DNA from: Necropsobacter rosorum
GTDB taxonomy: Bacteria; Pseudomonadota; Gammaproteobacteria; Enterobacterales; Pasteurellaceae
Assembly: GCA_000751835.1 (NCBI GenBank)
Contig: CCMQ01000002.1
Location: 45,403 to 109,402 of the forward strand
Direction of reading: 5' to 3'
DNA length: 64,000 nt
Shown here: piece after piece, positions 40,739 to 48,123 of the stretch
How the letters are laid out: the number at the start of each line of letters is the position of its first letter
How positions within the stretch are numbered: position 1 is the stretch's first letter
The notes under the pieces: model-generated
Databases searched by the model: none
What the model was told of the DNA's origin: nothing
What the model saw: the letters and a program-made list of their open reading frames with translations, nothing else
Translations under genes and position numbers: made by a program

Positions 40739-42196
40739 TTAATGTTGCTGTTTCATGGCGTCGGCGATCAGTTCGGCTTCCGGGCCTAAAATCACTTGCA
40801 AGCCGTGTTCGCCCAGTTTGACGTTGCCTTTGGAGCCTAAGGCGCGCAACTGTGCGTCATCAATTTTGCCCGGATCAACCAGCGTCAGGCGCAGGCGGGT
40901 GATACAGGCGTCGATATGGCTGAGGTTGTCCGCGCCGCCTAAGGCCTGAATAAAACCGGCGGCGCGTTCTTTATAAGAACCATCGGTACGGGTAGCCGGT
41001 TGTGCGCTCTGTTCTTCTTCGCGTCCCGGCGTTTTTAAATTCAGGGCATTGATGATGGCGCGGAAGAGGACATAGTAAACCACGGCAAAGATCAAGCCTT
41101 GCACAATCAGCATATACCATTGGGTTGCCAGCGGGTTGCGTGAGGAAAGTACCATATCCACCAGTCCGGCGCTGAAACCGAAACCGGCGATCCAGTGCAT
41201 GGTGGCGGCGATAAACACGGAAATCCCGGTCAGCAACGCATGCACCACATAAAGCAGCGGTGCGACAAACATAAACGAGAATTCCAGCGGTTCGGTGATG
41301 CCGGTAAAAAATGAAGCCAGTGCGGCGGCCAGCATAATTGAGGCGACCTGTACCTTTTTCGCCGGTTTTGCGCTGTGGTAAATCGCCAGGGCGGCAGCCG
41401 GTAAACCGAACATCATAACCGGGAAGAATCCGGCCTGATACATGCCTGTGACGCCCAATACCGCTTTGCCTTCCGCCAGGGATTGTGCGCCGCCGAGGAA
41501 ATTCGGAATGTCATTAATACCGGCCACATCAAACCAGAATACGGAGTTTAAGGCGTGGTGCAAGCCGACCGGAATCAGCAGGCGGTTCAGGAATCCGTAA
41601 ATGCCGGCGCCGACTGCGCCCAGATCTTTGATATATTCGCCGAAACTGACCAATCCGTTGAAAATGGCCGGCCAGAGATAAAGCAGAATAAAGGCGACGA
41701 CAATCATAACCAGCGAGACGATAATCGGCACTAACCGTTTTCCGCTGAAAAAGGCCAGCGCTTTCGGCAGTTCGACCTGATAGAAGCGGTTGTACAGTTC
41801 CGCCGAGATCACGCCGACTAAAATGCCGATAAACTGATTATTGATTTTACCGAATGCGGCGGGCACTTCGTCTGCCGCAATGCCTTCCAATTGCGCAACA
41901 CTGCCCGGAGACAATAAGGTGGTCAGCACTAAATAACCGACTAAACCGGACAGTGCGGCGGAGCCGTGTTTATCGTTCGACATGCCGAAAGCCACCCCGA
42001 CTGCGAACAGAATCGCCATATTATCGATGATGGCGGCGCCGGATTTAATTAATAATGCCGCTAACTGGCTGTTGGCGCCCCAGCCGTCGGGATCGATCCA
42101 ATAGCCGATCCCCATTAGTACGGCAGCTGCCGGCAGGGCGGCAACGGGTACCATTAATGCGCGCCCTATTTTTTGTAGATAATTTAATACGCTCAT
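40739..42196 (-). CDS. nagE: N-acetylglucosamine PTS transporter, EIICB
   Basis: This 485-residue protein imports and phosphorylates N-acetylglucosamine. Residues 1-380 form the EIIC membrane domain of the glucose superfamily (KIGRALMVPVAALPAAAVLMG, GITEPLEFSFMFVAPLLY). The C-terminal EIIB domain has the phosphorylated Cys431 in DACITRLRL. The EIIA domain found at the C-terminus of E. coli NagE (648 residues) is absent, so a separate EIIA such as Crr is required. It is divergent from nagB and ends at a terminator at 40704-40728. Confidence 0.9.
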   Translation of the reverse strand: MSVLNYLQKIGRALMVPVAALPAAAVLMGIGYWIDPDGWGANSQLAALLIKSGAAIIDNMAILFAVGVAFGMSNDKHGSAALSGLVGYLVLTTLLSPGSVAQLEGIAADEVPAAFGKINNQFIGILVGVISAELYNRFYQVELPKALAFFSGKRLVPIIVSLVMIVVAFILLYLWPAIFNGLVSFGEYIKDLGAVGAGIYGFLNRLLIPVGLHHALNSVFWFDVAGINDIPNFLGGAQSLAEGKAVLGVTGMYQAGFFPVMMFGLPAAALAIYHSAKPAKKVQVASIMLAAALASFFTGITEPLEFSFMFVAPLLYVVHALLTGISVFIAATMHWIAGFGFSAGLVDMVLSSRNPLATQWYMLIVQGLIFAVVYYVLFRAIINALNLKTPGREEEQSAQPATRTDGSYKERAAGFIQALGGADNLSHIDACITRLRLTLVDPGKIDDAQLRALGSKGNVKLGEHGLQVILGPEAELIADAMKQQH

Positions 42197-42263
42197 CGCA
42201 GATCCTTATTTTGAGTTAGTAGGTTGGAGGTAAAAAGGTTGGTAATTCTCGTAAATTTATCGG

Positions 42264-42288
42264 ATTAATGAAGAATTGCTTCATTAAT
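42264..42288. promoter_or_regulatory. Candidate operator 1 between nagE and nagB
   Basis: A perfect inverted repeat, ATTAATGAAG (42264-42273) and CTTCATTAAT (42279-42288), spans 25 bp in the divergent nagE-nagB gap, 68 bp before nagE. A NagC/ROK repressor is encoded downstream, so this is a likely binding site; promoter elements are not certain. Confidence 0.5.
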
Positions 42289-42398
42289 AACCATTATAAG
42301 AGGATCATCCGAGTTTGCAACTTGGCGCATCGGTTTTGTGATTGCCGTCACTATTTTATCGAAAGGAGGGAATTGAACTTGGCTTTGGAGGTAATATT

Positions 42399-42423
42399 AA
42401 TTTATAATTTGTTTTATGAAATT
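42399..42423. promoter_or_regulatory. Candidate operator 2 upstream of nagB
   Basis: AATTTATAA and a TTTATGAAATT half flank a 25-bp AT-rich imperfect palindrome 46 bp before nagB. Its centre is 135 bp from operator 1. In E. coli two NagC sites in this gap form a DNA loop, which this spacing would allow. The palindrome is weaker than operator 1. Confidence 0.35.
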
Positions 42424-42468
42424 TTTCTTCATTATTGGGTAATTTATGTTTAACACAGGAGATTTGTT

Positions 42469-43272
42469 ATGCGCTTGATTCCTCTTAAAACATCGGAACA
42501 TGTCAGTAAATGGGCGGCTCGTCATATTGCTGACCGGATTAATGCGTTTGCGCCGACAGAAACCCGTCCTTTCGTATTGGGATTACCAACCGGCGGCACA
42601 CCGTTACAGACCTATAAAGAACTGATCAAACTTTATCAGGCGGGTGAGGTCAGTTTTAAGCATGTGGTGACTTTTAATATGGATGAATATGTGGGGCTGC
42701 CGAAAGATCATCCCGAAAGCTACCATTCCTTTATGTATAACAACTTTTTTAATCATGTGGACATTCAGGAGAAAAATATCAATATTCTGGATGGTAATAC
42801 CGAGGATCATGATGCGGAATGCCGCCGTTATGAAGATAAGATCAAATCTTATGGTAAAATTAATCTGTTTATGGGCGGTGTCGGGGTTGACGGGCATATC
42901 GCCTTTAACGAACCGGCATCTTCTCTGGCATCGCGTACCCGAATCAAAACCTTAACTCAGGATACGCTGATTGCCAATTCCCGTTTCTTTGACAATGATG
43001 TGAATAAAGTGCCGAAATACGCGCTGACGATCGGGGTGGCGACGCTGCTTGATGCCGAAGAGGTTATGCTGCTGGTCACCGGCTATAATAAAGCGCTGGC
43101 GCTGCAGGCGGGAGTGGAAGGCAGTGTAAATCATTTCTGGACAATCAGTGCGCTGCAGCTGCATCGTCATGCGATTTTTGTCTGCGACGAGCCGGCCACG
43201 CAGGAATTAAAAGTGAAAACGGTGAAATATTTTAGTGAACTGGAGGCGAAGGCGATTCACAGCGTATTGTAA
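42469..43272 (+). CDS. nagB: Glucosamine-6-phosphate deaminase
   Basis: NagB converts glucosamine 6-phosphate to fructose 6-phosphate and ammonia. The 267-residue protein has the phosphate-binding [10 protein letters not shown], the catalytic Asp in FNMDEYVGL, and [14 protein letters not shown] with the active-site His and Glu. The length equals the E. coli hexameric enzyme (266). The start follows an AGGAGA ribosome-binding site. It lies 27 bp before nagA, so both are cotranscribed and end at the terminator at 44464-44487. Confidence 0.97.
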   Translation: MRLIPLKTSEHVSKWAARHIADRINAFAPTETRPFVLGLPTGGTPLQTYKELIKLYQAGEVSFKHVVTFNMDEYVGLPKDHPESYHSFMYNNFFNHVDIQEKNINILDGNTEDHDAECRRYEDKIKSYGKINLFMGGVGVDGHIAFNEPASSLASRTRIKTLTQDTLIANSRFFDNDVNKVPKYALTIGVATLLDAEEVMLLVTGYNKALALQAGVEGSVNHFWTISALQLHRHAIFVCDEPATQELKVKTVKYFSELEAKAIHSVL

Positions 43273-43299
43273 CCGGTCTGAATTATACGGAGAGAAAAG

Positions 43300-44439
43300 A
43301 TGAAATATGCGTTTACCAATGCGGTTATTTATACTGCAAAAGAGGTGCTCTACGGACATGCGGTCGTGGTGGAAAATGATAAAATCGCGGCGATTGCGGC
43401 GCAGCAGGATTTGCCGGAGGCGATGCAAAAGATCGATTTGCACGGCCACAATCTGACGGCCGGGTTTATCGATTTACAGTTAAACGGCTGCGGCGGAGTG
43501 ATGTTTAACGAACAGGTTTCGGTGAACACGCTGGAAATTATGCAGGCAACCAACCTGAAATCCGGCACCACGAGTTATCTGCCGACCTTTATCACTTCAC
43601 CGGATGAAGGAATGAAAACCGCGGTGCAGGTGATGCGCGAATATCTGGCGAAATACCGTAATCAGGCTTTAGGTCTGCACTTGGAAGGCCCGTATATCAG
43701 TGTGGAGAAAAAAGGCGTGCATCAGGCCGAATATGTGCGCGCGATAAGCCCGGAAATGAAAGCCTTTTTGCTGGCCAATGCTGATGTGATTACCAAACTG
43801 ACCTTAGCGCCGGAAAACCCAACGGCGCGCTATATCAAGGATTTTGTACAGCACGGCATTGTGGTCTCGGTGGGACATTCCAATGCCGGTTATGATGAAA
43901 CGCGCAATGCGATTCATGCCGGCGCGCGTTTTGCCACTCACCTGCATAATGCGATGTCGCCGATCAGCTCAGGGCGTGCCATGGGGGTTGTCGGTGCGGT
44001 ACTGGACAGCGATATTTACAGCGGCATCATTGTTGACGGTCTGCATGTGAATTTTGCCAATATCCGGCTGGCTAAGAAACTGAAAGGCGATAAATTGTGT
44101 ATCGTCACCGACGCCACCGCGGCTGCCGGCGCGAATATTGACTCTTTTGTGTTCGTCGGCAAAACGGTTTATGTGCGGGACGGCAAATGTTATGACGCAA
44201 ACGGCACGTTGGGCGGTTCGGCGGTGACCATGATTGAATCGGTGGAAAATGCGGTGAAATACGTCGGCATTCCGTTAGACGAAACATTACGCATGTGTAA
44301 TTATTATCCGGCAAAAGCCATCGGTGTGGATGACCGTTTGGGTTCAATTGAAGTGGGCAAGGTTGCAAATCTGACCGTATTTACCCATGATTTCAAAGTG
44401 ATAGGTACGGCGGTAAACGGCGAGTGGAAACTGAATTAA
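43300..44439 (+). CDS. nagA: N-acetylglucosamine-6-phosphate deacetylase
   Basis: NagA removes acetate from GlcNAc-6-phosphate, giving the substrate of NagB. The 379-residue amidohydrolase has the metal ligands in LGLHLEGPYIS (Glu), VSVGHSNAGYDE (His) and FATHLHNAMSP (His), and the catalytic Asp in CIVTDATAAAG. GTLGGSAVTM near the C-terminus is a family block. The size is the usual one. The ATG follows GGAGAG at 43290-43295. Together with NagE and NagB it completes the route from external GlcNAc to glycolysis, and it also serves wall recycling. Confidence 0.96.
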   Translation: MKYAFTNAVIYTAKEVLYGHAVVVENDKIAAIAAQQDLPEAMQKIDLHGHNLTAGFIDLQLNGCGGVMFNEQVSVNTLEIMQATNLKSGTTSYLPTFITSPDEGMKTAVQVMREYLAKYRNQALGLHLEGPYISVEKKGVHQAEYVRAISPEMKAFLLANADVITKLTLAPENPTARYIKDFVQHGIVVSVGHSNAGYDETRNAIHAGARFATHLHNAMSPISSGRAMGVVGAVLDSDIYSGIIVDGLHVNFANIRLAKKLKGDKLCIVTDATAAAGANIDSFVFVGKTVYVRDGKCYDANGTLGGSAVTMIESVENAVKYVGIPLDETLRMCNYYPAKAIGVDDRLGSIEVGKVANLTVFTHDFKVIGTAVNGEWKLN

Positions 44440-44463
44440 AATTCACCGCACTTTTATTGATAC

Positions 44464-44487
44464 AAGGCAGCTTCGGTTGCCTTTTTT
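44464..44487 (+). terminator. Terminator after nagBA
   Basis: AAGGCAGC (44464-44471) and GTTGCCTT (44476-44483) close on a TTCG tetraloop and run into T residues. It separates nagBA from nagC. A reverse uptake signal core precedes it at 44445-44453. Confidence 0.85.
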
Positions 44488-44559
44488 AGTGCTAGGAATT
44501 CTGTAAAATTCATTCTAAAATAATCGGGTTTATTGTTTTTAGCTGTGGGAGAAACTGAA

Positions 44560-45783
44560 ATGCAGGAAAATCATCAGATAGCCAATGTTGACTTCGTAAA
44601 ACAGATGAATAGTGCGGTCGTCTATAAACTGATTGATCAACAAGGACCGATTTCTCGTATTCAAATCTCCGAGCTTAGCCAGCTTGCGCCGGCAAGCGTC
44701 ACCAAAATTACCCGCAGCCTGCTCGGGCGCGGATTAATTAAAGAGGTCGAGCAGCAGGAATCCACCGGCGGCAGACGCGCCACATCCATTGTGGCGGAAT
44801 ATAAAGCGTTTCGGGCGATTTTGGTTCGTTTGGAGTGCAAACGCATTACATTTGCGATTATGGATTTATCCACCAAATTGCTGAAAAAAGACATTGTTGA
44901 CTTGCCCGAATATAGCAATGTGCAGGATATTGAAGCCTTTTTGTGCCGAGAGCTGGAAGCGTTTATTCAGGCTAACCGCAAACGGCAGCGCGAATTTATC
45001 GCAATCGGTATCACCGTGCCCGGATTTGTGGAGGTGAAAACCAATACCATTTTGCATATCCCGCATCTGACGCTCGACGAACCTTGGGCGCTGGCGCAGA
45101 ATATTGAGCGGCGTTTCGGTCTGATGACTTTTGTCGGGCATGAAGTGCGCAGTCTGGCACTGGCGGAACATTATTTCGGCGTGACCAAAGACTGCTATGA
45201 TTCGTTACTGCTGCGCATTCATCGCGGCGTCAGCGCGGGCATTGTGATTAATCATGAAGTCTTTTTAGGCTATAAAAATAATGCCGGCGAACTCGGGCAT
45301 ATTCAAGTGGATCCGCTCGGCAAACGCTGTTTTTGCGGCAACGTGGGCTGTCTGGAAACCGTGGTCAGCAATTCGGCCATTGAAGATAAAATGCAGAAAC
45401 TGCTGGAAGACGGTTACACCAGCAAATGGCTGTCGCTGGAAAGCCACGATATTGACGCCATTTGCAAGGCAAGTAATAAACAAGACGTTGTCGCAACGGA
45501 GCTGATCGAACATGTCGGCGTGCAAATCGGGCGGGTGCTGGCGATGACGGTCAATATGTTTAATCCTGAAAAAATTGTGATTTCAGGTGAGATTACACAG
45601 GCAAAAAACGTGTTGTTCGCCGCCATTCGCAAAACACTGGAAAGCCATGCGCTGCCGTCGTTTGTGGAAACCACGCCGTTGGTGGCTTCCGAGCTGGAAA
45701 ATGAAGATGTTATCGGCGCCTTTGCGTTGATTAAACAGGCGCTGCTGGACGGCAGTTTATTACAGCGTTTACTGGCGGAATAA
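44560..45783 (+). CDS. nagC: ROK-family repressor NagC
   Basis: NagC is a DNA-binding repressor relieved by GlcNAc-6-phosphate. The ATG at 44560, 8 bases after GGGAG, gives 407 residues. The N-terminal winged helix-turn-helix (PISRIQISELSQLAPASVTKITRSL begins near residue 29) is almost identical to that of E. coli NagC. The ROK zinc site appears as GHIQ, then CFCGNVGCLE. NagC rather than Mlc is favoured by the N-terminal NVDFVKQMNSAVVYKLID and by position after nagA. It likely acts on the two palindromes between nagE and nagB. Confidence 0.92.
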   Translation: MQENHQIANVDFVKQMNSAVVYKLIDQQGPISRIQISELSQLAPASVTKITRSLLGRGLIKEVEQQESTGGRRATSIVAEYKAFRAILVRLECKRITFAIMDLSTKLLKKDIVDLPEYSNVQDIEAFLCRELEAFIQANRKRQREFIAIGITVPGFVEVKTNTILHIPHLTLDEPWALAQNIERRFGLMTFVGHEVRSLALAEHYFGVTKDCYDSLLLRIHRGVSAGIVINHEVFLGYKNNAGELGHIQVDPLGKRCFCGNVGCLETVVSNSAIEDKMQKLLEDGYTSKWLSLESHDIDAICKASNKQDVVATELIEHVGVQIGRVLAMTVNMFNPEKIVISGEITQAKNVLFAAIRKTLESHALPSFVETTPLVASELENEDVIGAFALIKQALLDGSLLQRLLAE

Positions 45784-45862
45784 GAGTGCGGTTACTTTTA
45801 GATCGATTTGTATAATCTCTATCCGAATAAGCGGGAAATGAAATAATTCTGTAAAAAAAGAG

Positions 45863-45891
45863 TTGACGACCGCAGCAGATATCCGCATAAT
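45863..45891 (+). promoter_or_regulatory. Promoter of the tRNA-Met-Leu-Gln operon
   Basis: TTGACG (45863-45868) and CATAAT (45886-45891) are 17 bases apart, followed by a GC-rich discriminator (AGCCCCGC). That is the usual look of a stringently controlled stable-RNA promoter. The first tRNA begins at 45931. Confidence 0.75.
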
Positions 45892-45930
45892 TAGCCCCGC
45901 AAAGCCGATGAGGTGAACGCAGATATTTAT

Positions 45931-46007
45931 GGCTATGTAGCTCAGTCGGTTAGAGCACAACACTCATAATGTTGGGGTCACAGGTTCGAATCCCGTCATA
46001 GCCACCA
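45931..46007 (+). tRNA. tRNA-Met (CAT), elongator
   Basis: The cloverleaf closes with GGCTATG/CATAGCC and encoded CCA; the anticodon loop is ACTCATAAT with anticodon CAT. The sequence is close to E. coli elongator tRNA-Met and unlike tRNA-Ile2. First of five tRNA genes. Confidence 0.95.
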
Positions 46008-46012
46008 TATTT

Positions 46013-46097
46013 GCGGGACTGGCGAAATTGGTAGACGCACCAGATTTAGGTTCTGGCGCCGCGAGGTGTGTGGGTTCAAGTCCCTCGTCCCGCACCA
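46013..46097 (+). tRNA. tRNA-Leu (TAG)
   Basis: An 85-base tRNA with a long variable arm, acceptor GCGGGAC/GTCCCGC and encoded CCA. The anticodon TAG is in GATTTAGGTT. It is close to E. coli leuW. Confidence 0.95.
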
Positions 46098-46124
46098 TTC
46101 ATTAGCTTGCAGTCATTGAGTAGG

Positions 46125-46199
46125 TGGGGTATCGCCAAGCGGTAAGGCACCGGGTTTTGATCTCGGCATCCCTAGGTTCGAATCCTAGTACCCCAGCCA
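46125..46199 (+). tRNA. tRNA-Gln (TTG), copy 1
   Basis: A 75-base tRNA with acceptor TGGGGTA/TACCCCA and CCA end; anticodon TTG in GTTTTGATC. Nearly identical to the following copy. Confidence 0.95.
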
Positions 46200-46240
46200 C
46201 GCTACCTTATTTAAAAGTTCCGAGATTAAGATATTTCGAT

Positions 46241-46315
46241 TGGGGTATCGCCAAGTGGTAAGGCACCGGGTTTTGATCTCGGCATTCCTAGGTTCGAATC
46301 CTAGTACCCCAGCCA
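46241..46315 (+). tRNA. tRNA-Gln (TTG), copy 2
   Basis: This copy differs from copy 1 at only a couple of positions (D-loop and T-stem side). The anticodon is TTG. Its downstream spacer resembles the spacer before it, suggesting tandem duplication. Confidence 0.95.
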
Positions 46316-46362
46316 TATTCTCGGGTACTTCCTGAACAGTTTCGAACTTAAGAAACTTCAGT

Positions 46363-46437
46363 TGGGGTATCGCCAAGCGGTAAGGCACCGGATTCTGATT
46401 CCGGCATTCCTAGGTTCGAATCCTAGTACCCCAGCCA
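46363..46437 (+). tRNA. tRNA-Gln (CTG)
   Basis: The body is the same as in the two TTG copies, but the anticodon stem-loop GGATTCTGATTCC carries anticodon CTG. Last gene of the array; the order Met-Leu-Gln-Gln-Gln matches a shortened E. coli metT operon. Confidence 0.95.
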
Positions 46438-46768
46438 TTTCACTTCATTTATCAGCACTTTCTTTCACCTGTATTTACTTTTCTTCTCTCCGAGATAGTG
46501 TTTCTTGTTTACTGCACGGACAAAAATAGTAAAAAAACGATTAACTGCTTCACTTGATACGATAGGCAGAGCGTTTCGCTTTATATTTATCTCACACCAA
46601 TATTTAATGCTGTAATAATCGCTGTTTACAGGGTTTTCAAATTTCATTTTTAGCTTAATATGCTGCAAAAATGGCATTTTGCATTATTTTCTCATTATTT
46701 TGCTGTTCATAATCCGGCACAAATATATTACAATCAATTCCCTTTTATCGATTTTACAGAAAGCAAAT
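46438..46768. other. AT-rich intergenic region with palindrome
   Basis: This 331-bp gap has no supported gene; a 70-codon reading on the minus strand (46465-46677) has no recognisable features. TGCAAAA (46664-46670) and TTTTGCA (46677-46683) form a palindrome just upstream of a possible promoter, TTGCTG (46700-46705) and TATATT (46724-46729), 18 apart. The palindrome could be an operator for the NRAMP-like gene. No terminator after the tRNAs was seen. Confidence 0.4.
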
Positions 46769-48040
46769 ATGATGAGTGAAGAACAAAAACAAACGGAAAA
46801 ATCCACTTGGGCATCGAAATTCAGTGCGTTAGGGCCCGGAATCTTAATGGCTTCCGCCGCAGTGGGCGGTTCGCATATTATCGCCTCAACGCAGGCGGGC
46901 GCGATTTATGGCTGGCAATTGGCGATTATTATTATTCTGGCCAATGTATTTAAATATCCCTTTTTCCGCTTCGGCGTGCAATATACCTTAGACAGTGGCA
47001 ATACGCTGCTTGAAGGCTATCGCCAGAAAGGCAAACTGTATCTGTGGATTTTCTTTTTGTTAAATATCTTCGCGACGATCATTAATACCGCCGCCGTTGG
47101 TTTGTTGTGCGCGGCGATTTTAACTTTCGTGCTGCCGGTTCCCGTACCGGTGCCGACCTTAAGCCTGATTGTTATTGCGCTTAGTACGGCGATTTTACTG
47201 TTGGGAAAATACCGTATTCTGGATGGTTTATCCAAGCTGATTATGATCGCCTTAACGGTGACGACGGTTGCGGCGGTGGTGATTGCCTTAATGCGTACGG
47301 GCATTCAGGGTGTGGCGCCGGCGGATTATATCGCCCCGTCGCCGTGGAATCTCGGCGCGCTGGCTTTCATTGTAGCGCTGATGGGCTGGATGCCGGCACC
47401 GATTGAAATTTCGGCCATCAATTCCATGTGGGTGGTGGCAAAACGACGGCTGACCAAGGTTTCTTATAAAGACGGGATTTTTGATTTTAACGTCGGCTTT
47501 ATCGGCACGGCGATTCTGGCGATTGTTTTTCTGGCGTTGGGCGCATTGGTGCAATACGGCTCCGGCAATACGGTGGAAATGGTGGGCGGAAAATATATTG
47601 CTCAGCTGATCAATATGTACGCTTCGACGATCGGCGACTGGGCGCGCGGTCTGATCGCCTTTATCGCTTTTATGTGCATGTTCGGCACCACCATTACGGT
47701 GATCGACGGTTATTCCCGCACCAATGTGGAAAGTCTGCGCCTGATTTTAGGTAAAAAAGAAAGCCGCCCGAGTATTTTAAATTCGGCCATTGTGTTTGCC
47801 GCTCTGTCCGGTCTGGCGATTATTTTCTATTTTAATAACGCCGTAGGGCCGATGCTGAAATTTGCCATGATTGCCTCCTTTGTATCGACACCGGTGTTCG
47901 CTTGGTTGAATTTATCTTTGGTGCTGAAAGGCGCTCATCGGGTGAAAGGCGGCTTGTTATGGCTGTCTTTTATCGGCTTGATTTACTTAAGCGCCTTTAC
48001 GCTGCTGTTTATCGTACAACAGGCAGGCTGGCTGAATTAA
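46769..48040 (+). CDS. NRAMP-related transporter lacking canonical metal motifs
   Basis: This 423-residue protein (ATG at 46769 or 46772) has about 11 membrane segments and an NRAMP-like start, LGPGILMASAAVGGSHI. In true NRAMP metal transporters this first helix has DPGN; here GGSH stands in its place. The helix 6 motif MPH is replaced by MPAP in GWMPAPIEISA. Thus manganese or iron coordination as known for MntH is unlikely, and the substrate is unknown. Many bacteria have such outlying NRAMP-fold proteins. The longer reading from 46679 is not supported by any ribosome-binding site. Confidence 0.75.
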   Translation: MMSEEQKQTEKSTWASKFSALGPGILMASAAVGGSHIIASTQAGAIYGWQLAIIIILANVFKYPFFRFGVQYTLDSGNTLLEGYRQKGKLYLWIFFLLNIFATIINTAAVGLLCAAILTFVLPVPVPVPTLSLIVIALSTAILLLGKYRILDGLSKLIMIALTVTTVAAVVIALMRTGIQGVAPADYIAPSPWNLGALAFIVALMGWMPAPIEISAINSMWVVAKRRLTKVSYKDGIFDFNVGFIGTAILAIVFLALGALVQYGSGNTVEMVGGKYIAQLINMYASTIGDWARGLIAFIAFMCMFGTTITVIDGYSRTNVESLRLILGKKESRPSILNSAIVFAALSGLAIIFYFNNAVGPMLKFAMIASFVSTPVFAWLNLSLVLKGAHRVKGGLLWLSFIGLIYLSAFTLLFIVQQAGWLN

Positions 48041-48061
48041 GCCGAAAATACGGAAAAAACA

Positions 48062-48110
48062 ACCGCACTTTTCAGCCTTGTTCCGGGCGTAAAAAGTGCG
48101 GTGTTTTTTT
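48062..48110 (+). terminator. USS inverted pair, terminator after the NRAMP-like gene
   Basis: ACCGCACTTTT (48062-48072) and AAAAGTGCGGT (48092-48102) pair perfectly around a 19-base loop and lead into a T7 run. Both arms are uptake signal cores. It lies between two convergent genes. Confidence 0.75.
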
Positions 48111-48123
48111 GGGCGGTTTTGCC

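Noticed and set aside
46185..46388. Minus-strand ORF giving a LGFEPRN-type peptide
   Set aside because: It is the antisense reading of tRNA-Gln genes; such peptides are well-known false proteins.
46465..46677. Minus-strand 70-codon ORF between tRNA-Gln and the NRAMP-like gene
   Set aside because: AT-rich, no ribosome-binding site, no recognisable motif; kept only as a note in the intergenic entry.
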